The notes under the pieces: generated by a model
The model's database searches: none
Told to the model about the DNA's origin: nothing
The model's input: only the letters and a program-made list of their open reading frames with translations
In this document: positions 19,186-28,800 of the stretch, piece after piece
Position numbering within the stretch: position 1 is the stretch's first letter
Layout of the letters: every line of letters begins with the position of its first letter
Translations under genes and position numbers: made by a program
Assembly: GCF_017356265.1 (NCBI RefSeq)
Contig: NZ_JAFNAW010000019.1
Coordinates: 1 to 61,392 of the forward strand
Direction: 5' to 3'
DNA from: Paracoccus fontiphilus
Lineage (GTDB): Bacteria > Pseudomonadota > Alphaproteobacteria > Rhodobacterales > Rhodobacteraceae
Length of the DNA: 61,392 bases

Positions 19186-19734
19186 TCAGAATCGCCAGGA
19201 CGCCCGCGCGTTGACAAGCTCAAGTTCCAGATCGTAGCCGCTGAAGCCGGTCTCGTCCTCCAGCACGTCCTCGAACTCGTGGTAGGTGTATTCGATGCCG
19301 ACGGTGAAGCGGTCCGTCACCTTCCAGTCGCCCCCGACGCCGAACATGGGGGCCGCTTCGGTCACGCCGTCGCCCGACAGGCGCGCGGCGCCGATCACCA
19401 GATAGGGCTGGTATCGCCCCAGATCGACACCCGCCTTGCCCTTGATGCGGATCAGGTCGGCATTGCCGCCCCGGAAGCGGTTGACGTCGGCCTCGGCACC
19501 CAGGACATGCGGGCCGAAATCATGGGTATAGCCCGCGTGAAGACCCCAGGTCTCGGTGCTGCCCGACTGGAACGTGCGGCCCCGGTAATCGAGGGCGTTC
19601 GTCATATGGCCCACCTGGACCCCCGCATGAAAACCGCCCCAGTCGGACCCGCCGGCCGCAAGGGATGGGACCGTGTCGCCTGCAAGGGCGGGTTGCGCCG
19701 CAAGGGCGCCAAGCAGAACAAGAAGGTGTTTCAT
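19186..19734 (-). CDS. Outer-membrane beta-barrel protein
   Basis: 182 residues with a clear signal peptide (MKHLLVLLGALAAQPALAG, cleavage after ALA). The mature part is rich in alternating Gly/aromatic strands (GGFHAGVQVGHM, TWGLHAGYTHDFG, TVGIEYTYHEFED) and ends in ASWRF, the terminal phenylalanine recognised by the BAM complex. This matches the small Omp25/porin-like eight-stranded barrels common in alphaproteobacteria. Function is not defined. It lies next to, and in the same direction as, an ABC exporter, with about 100 bases between. Confidence 0.85.
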   Translation of the reverse strand: MKHLLVLLGALAAQPALAGDTVPSLAAGGSDWGGFHAGVQVGHMTNALDYRGRTFQSGSTETWGLHAGYTHDFGPHVLGAEADVNRFRGGNADLIRIKGKAGVDLGRYQPYLVIGAARLSGDGVTEAAPMFGVGGDWKVTDRFTVGIEYTYHEFEDVLEDETGFSGYDLELELVNARASWRF

Positions 19735-19838
19735 AATGCATTCCAGAAGACTGGTCCGCCCTTAGCACGCCAGCGACAGCCGCCGACACGGCTTCGCACG
19801 CATCGGATGCGGCTGTGGCAGCCGCGCCACGGTCCCCG

Positions 19839-21695
19839 TCACGGGGTCGCGTCGTCGTCCACCAGAAACCCGCCCGACTGCCGCGCCCAGAGCCGCGCGT
19901 AAAGGCCGCCCTTGGCCAGCAGCTCGGCATGGCTGCCTTGCTCGATGATGCGGCCCGCATCCATCACGATCAGGCGGTCCATGGCGGCAATGGTGGACAG
20001 CCGGTGGGCGATGGCGATCACCGTCTTGCCCGCCATCAGCGCGTCAAGGCGCGACTGGATCGCGGCCTCGGCCTCGCTGTCCAGGGCACTCGTCGCCTCG
20101 TCCAGGATCAGGATCGGCGCGTCCTTCAGCGCCACCCGTGCGATGGCGATGCGCTGGCGCTGCCCGCCCGACAGCTTGACCCCGCGTTCGCCAACATGCG
20201 CATCCAGCCCCCGCCGCCCGCTGCTGTCGGAGAGATTCGGCACGAAGTCCTGCGCCTCGGCCATGCGCAGGGCGGCGGCGATCTGCTCCTCGGTCGCGTC
20301 GGGGCGGCCATAGGCGATGTTGTCGCGCACCGAGCGGTGCAGAAGCGAGCTGTCCTGCGTGACCACGCCGATGGCCGCGCGCAGGCTGTCCTGCGTGACG
20401 CGCGACACGTCCTGCCCGTCGATGGTGATGCGGCCCCCTTCGATATCGTGGAAGCGCAAGAGCAGGTTGATCAGCGTCGATTTGCCCGCGCCCGACCGGC
20501 CCACCAACCCGACCCGTTCGCCCGACGCGACATGCAGCGTCAGGTCGTCCAGGACGGCCATCGGACGCGCGCCCTCGACCCCGCGATAGCGGAAGGTGAC
20601 GTTGTCGAAGCTGACCGCGCCCGGCCCCCGGACCAGCGGCCTGGCATCGGGGGCGTCGCGCACCTCTCGGGGCAGGGCAAGGCTGGCGATGCCGTCGCGA
20701 ACCGTGCCGATATTCTCGAACAAGGCCGCGAATTCCCACATGATCCAATGGGCCATGTTGTTCAGCCGCAACGCCAGCGGCACGGCAACGGCAACCGCGC
20801 CCACCTCGATCAGGCCGCCCGACCACAGCCACAGCCCCGTCCCCGCGACCGAGGCGACCAAGGCCACGTTGATCGTGTTCAGGGCGATGTCCTGGATCGA
20901 GGACAGGCGCATCTGCGTATGGACCGTGCGCAGGAAGGCATCCATCCCCTCGCGCATCCAGCTTTCCTCGCGCGAGGAATGCGAGAACAGCTTGACGGTG
21001 GCGATGTTGGTATAGCTGTCAACGACCCGGCCGGTCATCTGCGCCCGCGCGTCCGCCTGCGCCTCGGCGACGCGGCCCAGGCGCGGGACGATCTGCCACA
21101 GCATCACGCCATAGGCCGCGGCCCAGGCCACGAAGGGCAAGGCCAGCCGCCAGTCCTGGCTGGCCGCCAGGATCAGCGCGCCCATGAAGTAGATCACCAC
21201 GTAGCTGCCGACATCCATGGCCTTCATCGCGACCTCGCGCACGGCAAGCGCCGTCTGCATCAGCCGCTGGGCGATCCGGCCCGCGAACTCGTCCTGGAAA
21301 TAGCCGACCGACTGGCGCAGCAGGTAACGATGCGCCCGCCACCGGATGCGCTGCGGGAAATTGCCCATCAGTCCCTGGTAAAGGACCAGCGACGCCACCA
21401 GGTGCAGCACGGGCAGCAGCACCAGCAGCACGGCGGCCATGAAGGCCAGCCGCCCGCCCTGGGCAGCCCAGAACTGGTCGCGCGGAACCTGCGACAACTG
21501 GTCGATCAGTTCCCCGAGCCAGCCGAACAGCACGACCTCGACGATCGCGATCAGCGCCGAGGTGACGGCCACCAGCACAAGCCAGGGGATCGCGCCCTGG
21601 CTGTAATACAGGACAAAGCGGACCAGCGACCGGGGCGGCATGTCCGGCGTCTCGGTCGGGTAAGGGTCGATGCGTCGTTCGAACCACGAGAACAT
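19839..21695 (-). CDS. ABC exporter, fused permease and ATPase
   Basis: 618 residues. The first 330 carry six membrane segments of the type I exporter fold, and the C-terminal nucleotide-binding domain has Walker A GRSGAGKST, the signature LSGGQRQRIAIARV, Walker B ILILDEATSALD and the switch His in IAIAHRLSTI. Such half transporters dimerise in the inner membrane and export lipids, peptides or drugs; the substrate is not evident. The last residues are polar. It is not adjacent to another half transporter, so a homodimer is most likely. Confidence 0.93.
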   Translation of the reverse strand: MFSWFERRIDPYPTETPDMPPRSLVRFVLYYSQGAIPWLVLVAVTSALIAIVEVVLFGWLGELIDQLSQVPRDQFWAAQGGRLAFMAAVLLVLLPVLHLVASLVLYQGLMGNFPQRIRWRAHRYLLRQSVGYFQDEFAGRIAQRLMQTALAVREVAMKAMDVGSYVVIYFMGALILAASQDWRLALPFVAWAAAYGVMLWQIVPRLGRVAEAQADARAQMTGRVVDSYTNIATVKLFSHSSREESWMREGMDAFLRTVHTQMRLSSIQDIALNTINVALVASVAGTGLWLWSGGLIEVGAVAVAVPLALRLNNMAHWIMWEFAALFENIGTVRDGIASLALPREVRDAPDARPLVRGPGAVSFDNVTFRYRGVEGARPMAVLDDLTLHVASGERVGLVGRSGAGKSTLINLLLRFHDIEGGRITIDGQDVSRVTQDSLRAAIGVVTQDSSLLHRSVRDNIAYGRPDATEEQIAAALRMAEAQDFVPNLSDSSGRRGLDAHVGERGVKLSGGQRQRIAIARVALKDAPILILDEATSALDSEAEAAIQSRLDALMAGKTVIAIAHRLSTIAAMDRLIVMDAGRIIEQGSHAELLAKGGLYARLWARQSGGFLVDDDATP

Positions 21696-21857
21696 GGTGT
21701 CACCGGAATGTCGTGAACGGGATCAGGCAGGGGTGCGCTTGCTGGACCTTCGGGCGGCGCCTGTCAAGGCCGCCCGCATCGTGCAGCGGCGCGGGAACGA
21801 TGCGACAGGCCGCACGTTCAGCCGATGACGCAGCCTGCCAGCGAAAGGATACGCATC

Positions 21858-22361
21858 ATGGCGATCAAGAACCTGAACGATCTCTACCTCGACCAGCTCA
21901 AGGACCTGTATTCGGCCTGCAAGCAATCCATGCCCATCGTGACCGAGATGGGCCGCGTCGCCAAGTCGCGCGAACTGTCCGAAGCGCTGATCGCCGGCAA
22001 CCAGGGCATCGCCCGCGGCATGGAAACGCTGGCGCAGATCTGCAGCAGGCACGACACCGACCCCACGGGCGAACATTGCCGGGGCATGGAAGGCCTGGTC
22101 GCCGAGGCCCGCAAGCACGCCATCGAGACCGATTTCGGCGACGAGGACACCCAGGACGCGGCGATCATCACCCAGTACCAGCGCCTCACCCACTATGCGA
22201 TCGCAGGCTATGGCTGCGTGCGGACCTTCGCCAACCGCCTGGGCCATGACGACGACGGCGCGGCGCTGCAGGAATGCCTCGACAGCACGCGCGAGGGAGA
22301 CGAACACATGACCCGCATCGCCGAGGGCGGGGTGAACCAGGCGGCCGCGGACGGGCAGTGA
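21858..22361 (+). CDS. DUF892 / YciF-like ferritin-fold protein
   Basis: 167 residues starting MAIKNLNDLYLDQLKDLYSACK, the typical opening of the YciE/YciF family, which has a four-helix ferritin-like fold and is often stress-induced. An AAAGGA ribosome binding site supports the ATG at 21858 over one 11 codons earlier. Glu/His residues expected at the metal site occur in E46-like and HYAIAGYGCVRTFA regions. The role is unknown. The gene is transcribed away from the ABC exporter and faces the GFA gene. Confidence 0.85.
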   Translation: MAIKNLNDLYLDQLKDLYSACKQSMPIVTEMGRVAKSRELSEALIAGNQGIARGMETLAQICSRHDTDPTGEHCRGMEGLVAEARKHAIETDFGDEDTQDAAIITQYQRLTHYAIAGYGCVRTFANRLGHDDDGAALQECLDSTREGDEHMTRIAEGGVNQAAADGQ

Positions 22362-22398
22362 CATCGGGCGCGCCGCGGCAGGGGGCTGCGGCGCAAGC

Positions 22399-22812
22399 CT
22401 ACAGGTGCCGCGTCTCGGGTGCCTCGTCCCACCAGGCGTCATGCGCCCCATCGGCATGAAACACCGGCGCGGCGATCAGTTCCGCCTCGGGCACATCATC
22501 AAGGGCCGGGATGAAGACCATCGTGAAGCGGCCTCCCATCTCCTCGATATTGCCGGTTGTCCAAAGCCGCGTCCCGCAGCGGCCGCAGAACTTGTGGTGC
22601 ATGTCCACTCCGTCTGCCTCGGCCCTCGGCGTTTCGCCCAAGGCGTCCGCGCCCCGCAGGACGCGCAACCCGTCCGCATCGGGCAGGCGCATCTCCCAAT
22701 AGCGCATCTTGCGGCAGAACCGGCAGTTGCAGCGCATGGTGCCGTCCGCCAGGTCGCCATCGGCCTCGAAGGCGACGGCGCCGCAGAAGCAGCTTCCACG
22801 ATAGGTCTTCAT
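22399..22812 (-). CDS. GFA-family (CENP-V/GFA domain) protein
   Basis: 137 residues with zinc-binding cysteines arranged as in the glutathione-dependent formaldehyde-activating enzyme family: GSCFCGAV near the N terminus, CNCRFC about 30 residues later, and CGRCGTRLW. Most members have no proven activity and are not Gfa itself. Its start overlaps the stop of the VOC gene upstream by four bases (ATGA), so the two form a translationally coupled pair. The ATG at 22812 was preferred to one eight codons upstream, which would lie inside the VOC gene. Confidence 0.85.
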   Translation of the reverse strand: MKTYRGSCFCGAVAFEADGDLADGTMRCNCRFCRKMRYWEMRLPDADGLRVLRGADALGETPRAEADGVDMHHKFCGRCGTRLWTTGNIEEMGGRFTMVFIPALDDVPEAELIAAPVFHADGAHDAWWDEAPETRHL

Positions 22813-23183
22813 GCCGCGTCCTCCGGCTTGTGGCACACGGCCTCGATGTTGTTGCCGTCGGGGTCGATGACAAAGGCGCCGTAGTAGTCCGGGTGGTACT
22901 GCGCCCGCAGCCCCGGCGCGCCGTTGTCCCGCCCCCCGGCTGCAAGCGCGGCCTTGTGGAAGGCGCGGACCGCCGCGCGATCCGGGGCGGCAAAGGCGAC
23001 GTGGATCGGCTGCGCGCGCCCTGCGGCCGTCAGAGAGAAGACGGGGTGGACGGTGCCGAAGTGCAGCACCTGCCCGCCGCCCTGTTCCTTCAGCACACGG
23101 ATGCCCAGCGGGGCCAGGGCGGCCTCGTAGAAACGTCGGGCCGCGCCGATGTCAGCGGCCGGGATGCCGATATGGTCGATCAT
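22809..23183 (-). CDS. VOC-family (glyoxalase/dioxygenase fold) protein
   Basis: 124 residues beginning MIDHIGIPAADIGAARRFYEAAL, the standard opening of vicinal-oxygen-chelate proteins, and ending with FVIDPDGNNIEAVCH, which supplies the C-terminal metal ligand Glu. The N-terminal His of IDHIG is the first ligand. Substrate unknown. It is coupled to the GFA gene. A 17-base palindrome, CTGACA and TGTCAG arms at 23224-23240, lies 41 bases upstream of its start and may be its operator. Confidence 0.87.
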   Translation of the reverse strand: MIDHIGIPAADIGAARRFYEAALAPLGIRVLKEQGGGQVLHFGTVHPVFSLTAAGRAQPIHVAFAAPDRAAVRAFHKAALAAGGRDNGAPGLRAQYHPDYYGAFVIDPDGNNIEAVCHKPEDAA

Positions 23184-23259
23184 GGCGGAAACCTCCTTGG
23201 ATCGGCAGCATAGGCCGCCAACCCTGACAGATCATGTCAGCAAAGGTTTCCAGCCAAGG

Positions 23260-24834
23260 TCAGACGTTGCCGGCCGCCATCTCCCTCGCGATGTGATCCG
23301 CCTGCCGAATTGCTAGGGCCACGATGGTCAGCGTCGGGTTTTCCGCCGCCCCCGTGGTGAACTGGCTGCCGTCCGAGACGAACAGGTTGGCGATGTCGTG
23401 GCTTTGGCCGTGCTTGTTGACCACCCCGTCCTCGGGCCTGTCCGACATGCGGTTGGTTCCCAGGTTGTGCGTCGAGGGATAGGGCGGCGTCGGCAGGGTG
23501 CGCGTCGCGCCCACGGCCTTGTAGATCGCCTGCCCCCGTGCATAGGCGTGGTCGCGCATCGCGATGTCGTTCGGATGGTCGCTGAAGTTGACGTTGGCGA
23601 CCTTCAGGCCGAACTTGTCGGCGGTGTCCGACAGGGTCACACGGTTGTCGGCCTGGGGCATGTCCTCGCCCACGATCCACATGCCCGCCATGTTCTCGTA
23701 GCTGTCGAGCGCTGTCGTGAACTCTCGCCCCCAGGCCCCGGGGTCCAGGAAGGCCGCCATGAAGGGCAGGCCCAGGGATAGCGTTTCCAGCTCGTAGCCG
23801 CCGACAAAGCCGCGCGACGGGTCGTGGCGGGCCTCGTCGCGGATGATGCCCGCCATGGTCGTGCCGCGCCACATCTTCACCGGCTGCTCGAAGGTCGCAT
23901 AGACCGACCCGGTCGTGTGGCGCATGTAGTTGCGCCCCACCTGCCCCGAGCGGTTGGCAAGCCCGTCGGGGAACATGCTGCTGTGCGAGTTCAGCAGCAG
24001 GCGCGGGCTTTCAAAGCTGTTGCCCGCAACCGCGACGATGCGCGCCTTCTGCATCTGCAGGTTGCCGTCCTTGTCGAAATACTCGACGCCCGTGACCTTG
24101 CCGCTGTCGTCATGCAGGATGCGGGCGACATGGGCGTGGTCGCGGACTTCCAGGTTGCCGGTCGCCTCGCCGCGCGGGATGTCGGTATAGGCGCTGGACC
24201 ATTTCGCGCCCCACTTGCAGCCCTGGAAGCAGAAGCCGGTCTGCTGGCAGGCCATGCGGTCGTCGTAGTCGGCGCTGTTGATCGCCATGTTGCCGGTGTG
24301 GACCTCCTTGTAGCCCACCGCCAGGGCGCCCTTCTCGAACACCTTGAAGTTGTTGTTGCCGGGCAGGCGTGCGCGGCCGCCGACGCCGGTGACGCCCAGC
24401 TTGGCCTCGGCCTTGTCGTACCAGGGCGCCATCTCGGCCCCGTCGATGGGCCAGTCCAGCAGGGATGCGCCTTCGACCGCGCCATAGTTCGTCAGCGCCT
24501 TCCATTCGTGGTCCTGGAAGCGCAGGGACGCGCCCGCCCAGTGGATGCTGGTGCCGCCCACGGCCTTGACGATCCAGGCGGGAAGGCCGGAAAAGTCCTT
24601 GGCCACCCGCCAGTCGCCGCTGGTGGTGCGCGGATCGACCCAGGCCAGCTGGCCGAAGCTGTCCCATTCGTCGTTGACGTAATCCTCGGGCATGTAGCGC
24701 CCGCCTGCCTCCAGCGCCACGACCTTAACGCCCTTCTGCGCCAGTTCGTTGGCCAGGACCCCGCCGCCCGCGCCAGTGCCCACGATGACGACCACGCTGT
24801 CGTCGGTCAGTTCGAATTTGGCTGCCTTTGCCAT
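23260..24834 (-). CDS. GMC-family flavin dehydrogenase, large subunit
   Basis: 524 residues with the FAD-binding GTGAGGGVLANELAQKG motif at about 19-36, the segment GGTSIHWAGASLRF typical of gluconate / sorbitol / fructose dehydrogenase large subunits, and a C-terminal PGTGAAENPTLT-like block (SQFTTGAAENPTLTIVALA). It probably oxidises a sugar, polyol or alcohol in the periplasm and passes electrons to the respiratory chain. It has no signal peptide; the twin-arginine small subunit encoded 15 bases upstream is expected to carry it across the membrane. No cytochrome c subunit gene is adjacent, so the electron acceptor is unclear. Confidence 0.85.
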   Translation of the reverse strand: MAKAAKFELTDDSVVVIVGTGAGGGVLANELAQKGVKVVALEAGGRYMPEDYVNDEWDSFGQLAWVDPRTTSGDWRVAKDFSGLPAWIVKAVGGTSIHWAGASLRFQDHEWKALTNYGAVEGASLLDWPIDGAEMAPWYDKAEAKLGVTGVGGRARLPGNNNFKVFEKGALAVGYKEVHTGNMAINSADYDDRMACQQTGFCFQGCKWGAKWSSAYTDIPRGEATGNLEVRDHAHVARILHDDSGKVTGVEYFDKDGNLQMQKARIVAVAGNSFESPRLLLNSHSSMFPDGLANRSGQVGRNYMRHTTGSVYATFEQPVKMWRGTTMAGIIRDEARHDPSRGFVGGYELETLSLGLPFMAAFLDPGAWGREFTTALDSYENMAGMWIVGEDMPQADNRVTLSDTADKFGLKVANVNFSDHPNDIAMRDHAYARGQAIYKAVGATRTLPTPPYPSTHNLGTNRMSDRPEDGVVNKHGQSHDIANLFVSDGSQFTTGAAENPTLTIVALAIRQADHIAREMAAGNV

Positions 24835-24849
24835 GATGGATGTCCTCCC

Positions 24850-25371
24850 CTACAGCCAGTCGATGTCGTCGAAGCCCCGGGCGATGTAGCCGCCCTGCGA
24901 GAAGGACTCGCCCTCGTATCCGAAGATCGGCCAGACCTCCTTCTGGTTATAAAGGCCCGTCACCAGCCCGCCGCGCACTGTCTGGAAGAACGGCGTGTCC
25001 TCGATGCCGCGCAGGATGGCGACGCGGTCGGCCTCCCACCCGGCGGCAAGGTAATTGTCGAAGCCCGCCTCTTTCGCGGCGGCATCCAGGGCGGCGATGC
25101 CCTCGGCCACCATCTGCTTCTGATCGTCCATGTCGTAGGACTTGACCGCCACCGCATAATGGCGGTCCCCCACGCGGTCGTGCGGATAGATGTCGCGCGC
25201 CATCTGCAGCAGCGTCGCCATCTCGTGTTCGCTGATCGCCGTGACCTCGACCGCCCAGGCGGCATCGGGCGCCGCGATGAAGCCCGGCCCGGCGACCGCC
25301 AGGGCGCCTGCCGCCACCGCGCGCGACAGCAGCGCGCGCCGGGTCAGCCCCTGCTTGCGTAGTTGGGACAT
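24850..25371 (-). CDS. Gluconate 2-dehydrogenase subunit 3-like protein (Tat-exported small subunit)
   Basis: 173 residues. The N terminus has a twin-arginine signal, LTRRALLSRAVAAGALAVAGPG, ending near AAWAVE. The mature part, with MATLLQMARDIYPHDRVGD and LYNQKEVWPIFGYEGES, matches the small subunit family of membrane-bound sugar dehydrogenases. It should fold with the GMC subunit in the cytosol and export it. It precedes that gene by 15 bases and follows the VOC gene by 57, so the three form one operon. A strong GGGGAGGAGAG sequence precedes the ATG. Confidence 0.85.
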   Translation of the reverse strand: MSQLRKQGLTRRALLSRAVAAGALAVAGPGFIAAPDAAWAVEVTAISEHEMATLLQMARDIYPHDRVGDRHYAVAVKSYDMDDQKQMVAEGIAALDAAAKEAGFDNYLAAGWEADRVAILRGIEDTPFFQTVRGGLVTGLYNQKEVWPIFGYEGESFSQGGYIARGFDDIDWL

Positions 25372-25428
25372 TCTCTCCTCCCCTGTTGTCGTTGCGGCGC
25401 GGGGCCCTCCAACCCCGGCGCGGCACCG

Positions 25429-25824
25429 TTACTTGTAGCGGCCGCCCCGCTGGATCACCTCGATCTGGTATCCGTCGGGATCGGCGATAAAGAAGAACCG
25501 CGCGATCACTTCACCCGCCGGGGCGAAGTCGACCAGCTTGCGCGGGGCGTAGCCAAGATCGGTGATGCGCGCATGTTCGGCATCCACGTCATCCACGGTG
25601 AAGGCCACATGGCCATAGCCGTCGCCAAGCGCATAGGGTTCGGTCCGGCCCTTGTTGACGGTCAGTTCCAGCTCGACCTCGCTTTCGCCGCTGGACAGGT
25701 AGACCAGCGTGAAATCCGGGAAATCCAGCCGCTCGGCCACGGTCAGGCCGAAGCAGCGGTCATAGAATTCGACCGAGCGCGCCTCGTCCAGAACGCGGAT
25801 CATCGAGTGGACATATTTCGCCAT
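25429..25824 (-). CDS. VOC-family protein, lactoylglutathione lyase-like
   Basis: 131 residues with the glyoxalase I pattern: MIRVLDEARSVEFYDRCFGL at the start, a conserved GYGHVAFTVDDVD block with a metal-ligand His, and FFIADPDGYQIEVIQRGG with the second-half Glu. Close to GloA in length and layout, but whether it acts on methylglyoxal hemithioacetal or on a product of the neighbouring GMC dehydrogenase cannot be decided. It is first in the three-gene operon with the dehydrogenase. Confidence 0.82.
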   Translation of the reverse strand: MAKYVHSMIRVLDEARSVEFYDRCFGLTVAERLDFPDFTLVYLSSGESEVELELTVNKGRTEPYALGDGYGHVAFTVDDVDAEHARITDLGYAPRKLVDFAPAGEVIARFFFIADPDGYQIEVIQRGGRYK

Positions 25825-25881
25825 GCCAAGCCTCCGTAGCCTTTTCTTCTCCTCAGGCTAGGAAATCGCCGGCGGGCGCGG

Positions 25882-25899
25882 GTAGTATCGGATTACTAC
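25882..25899 (-). promoter_or_regulatory. Palindrome upstream of the VOC-GMC dehydrogenase operon
   Basis: Arms GTAGTA (25882-25887) and TACTAC (25894-25899) around six bases, 57 bases upstream of the VOC start, in the only promoter-sized gap ahead of the operon. An operator for a dimeric activator or repressor is inferred; no regulator gene other than the neighbouring ribbon-helix-helix protein is nearby. Confidence 0.4.
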
Positions 25900-25919
25900 A
25901 GCCGAATTTATTCGCCCGT

Positions 25920-26210
25920 CTATTCGGCGGCGATCGCCTGGGGGACATGCTGGTCCTCGCCCAGGTGGATCGTGCAGGCGCAGCGCAAAAGCGAGGTGAA
26001 GTTCCGCGCCTCGCCATGCAGTTCCAGAACCTCGGCGTGAAGCTTGGAGATGAAGGCGGGGGTCGACACCCCCTCGCGCGCGGCGATGTCGTCCAGGATG
26101 TGCCAGAAGGCCCGCTCCAGCCGGATCGAGGTCGATTGCCCGTTCAGCCGCAGCCTGCGGGTGACGGTCTCGTAGCGTTCGGGGTGCTGCCCCGCAAAGA
26201 TCTGGCACAT
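25920..26210 (-). CDS. Ribbon-helix-helix domain protein
   Basis: 96 residues starting MCQIFAGQHPERYETVTRRLRLNG. The pattern TRRLRLNGQSTSIRLERAFW followed by ILDDIAAREGVSTPAFISKL matches the alphaproteobacterial RHH_4 family: one DNA-binding strand and two helices, with a C-terminal tail containing NFTSLLRCACTIHL. It is likely a small DNA-binding protein; targets are unknown. The frame is open 42 codons further upstream but that part has no family similarity and overlaps the tuf terminator. Confidence 0.8.
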   Translation of the reverse strand: MCQIFAGQHPERYETVTRRLRLNGQSTSIRLERAFWHILDDIAAREGVSTPAFISKLHAEVLELHGEARNFTSLLRCACTIHLGEDQHVPQAIAAE

Positions 26211-26290
26211 CAGCTTGATCTCGTCAAAGTCCGGTCGCTCGATCCTGAAGCATATCGCGGCACCGGTCAACGTGACCTTTGCGCCATGGG

Positions 26291-26320
26291 AAAAGGGCCG
26301 CCTTGCGGGGCGGCCCTTTC
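26291..26320 (-). terminator. Rho-independent terminator of tuf
   Basis: An 11-bp stem (26292-26302 with 26309-26319) and a six-base loop, followed on the minus strand by four T. It begins 27 bases beyond the tuf stop codon. Confidence 0.85.
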
Positions 26321-26346
26321 GTCTGTGTTCCGGCAAGCCGCGGGGC

Positions 26347-27522
<1,176 letters not shown>

Positions 27523-27583
27523 CTACGGCCTCTCCTGATCGCGGGGCATGGCGAGACGGCCCCGAATTTGACGTGCGCCGCGA

Positions 27584-27611
27584 TTTATAAGCCAACCTTG
27601 GAAAAATCAAG
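27584..27611 (-). promoter_or_regulatory. tuf promoter
   Basis: On the minus strand CTTGAT (27611-27606) and TATAAA (27589-27584) are 16 bases apart, 62 bases upstream of the tuf ATG, with an AGGAGAG ribosome binding site between. This is the best -10 match in the window. Confidence 0.65.
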
Positions 27612-27731
27612 GGCACCCGCGCGCGCGTCACCGATCCGATTGCCCGGAGGAACCTTTGCGGGCACAGTTCCGTTCGGGGACGAAACTGGGCGGCCATGCC
27701 GTCCTGACACCTTTTGTCGGAGGACATATTC

Positions 27732-28661
27732 ATGAGTCTGATGAAAACCCTGGGCCGCGTGGCGGCCGGCGTCATCCTTGCCAAGGGCATCGGCGCTGCC
27801 ATGCAGCAGCGCCAGCAGGGCAAGCCGGGCGACCAGATCAGCAGCCGGAACCGTGGCAGCGGCGGCCTTCTGGGCGAACTGTTCGGCAACAACACGACGC
27901 CCGGCGCGGGCGGCAACCTGAACGACATGCTGGGGCAGGTGCTCGGCGGGGGCCGCGCCGGCAGCGGGTCGCGCTATGGCGGGCCGCATTCACCCGGGGC
28001 ATCGGGCGGTCTTGGCGGGCTTCTGGACAGCCTGACCTCCAAGGCCCGCACCGGCGGCAGCGGCAGCGGCGGTCTTGGCGACCTTCTGGGCCAGCTCAGC
28101 GGCGGGTCCAAGACCCGCAGCGCGGGCGCGGGCGGTGGCCTTGGCGACCTGTTGGGCGGACTTCTGGGCGGCGCGGCGGCGGGTGGCGTGGCCGGACGCC
28201 TAGCCACCAAGGACTCTCAACCCACCAATGACGCAAGCTTTGGCGAGCTGTTCAACGATGCCGTGGTGACCAAGGGCGAGCCCGAGATCGCCCCCACCCC
28301 GGAACAGAATGCGGTCGCCGGCCTGATGCTGCGCGCCATGATCCAGGCCGCGAAATCGGACGGCAGCATCGACGAGACGGAAAAGCAGCGCCTGCTGGGC
28401 AAGCTGGGCGACGACCTGGATGATGACGAACGGCAGTTCATCCGCGACCAGATGGCCGCCCCCGTCGACCCCGAGGCCCTGGCCCGCGACGTGCCCGCCG
28501 GGCTGGAGTCGCAGGTCTACCTGATGTCGCTGCTGGCCATCGACCTGGATCACGAGGACGAGGTCCGCTACCTCGGACGGCTGGCGCAGGCGCTGAAGCT
28601 TGACCGCTCGGCCGTCGAGGAAATCCACAGCCAGGCAGGCGTGATCAATCCCTCTGCCTGA
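27732..28661 (+). CDS. DUF533 / TerB-like protein with Gly-rich repeats
   Basis: 309 residues starting MSLMKTLGRVAAGVILAKG; GGAGG eight bases upstream supports this ATG. After a hydrophobic N-terminal stretch come four near-repeats of the type GGLGDLLGxLxGG between residues 45 and 155, then a helical C-terminal domain (EQNAVAGLMLRAMIQAAKSDGSIDE onward) resembling the TerB/DjlA-like fold of the DUF533 family (E. coli YebE). The C-terminal acidic helix resembles the tellurite-resistance type, but a tellurite role is not established for this family. Membrane association is likely. Divergent from tuf. Confidence 0.8.
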   Translation: MSLMKTLGRVAAGVILAKGIGAAMQQRQQGKPGDQISSRNRGSGGLLGELFGNNTTPGAGGNLNDMLGQVLGGGRAGSGSRYGGPHSPGASGGLGGLLDSLTSKARTGGSGSGGLGDLLGQLSGGSKTRSAGAGGGLGDLLGGLLGGAAAGGVAGRLATKDSQPTNDASFGELFNDAVVTKGEPEIAPTPEQNAVAGLMLRAMIQAAKSDGSIDETEKQRLLGKLGDDLDDDERQFIRDQMAAPVDPEALARDVPAGLESQVYLMSLLAIDLDHEDEVRYLGRLAQALKLDRSAVEEIHSQAGVINPSA

Positions 28662-28670
28662 TCCTGCGGG

Positions 28671-28690
28671 GCGGCCCCTTCGGGGGCCGC
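28671..28690 (+). terminator. Hairpin with TTCG tetraloop after the DUF533 gene
   Basis: Perfect 8-bp stem GCGGCCCC / GGGGCCGC closed by TTCG, nine bases past the stop codon. There is no T run, so it may act in mRNA stability or as a weak terminator. Confidence 0.5.
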
Positions 28691-28800
28691 TATCGCAAAT
28701 CCGTGATCGCCCTTCCGCCCGATTGATCCAGCATTTTGACTCTGCCACTCTTTTCCGGACAGTTCCGTCATCACAGCCAGTCCCGCTTCAGGAGCCAGCC

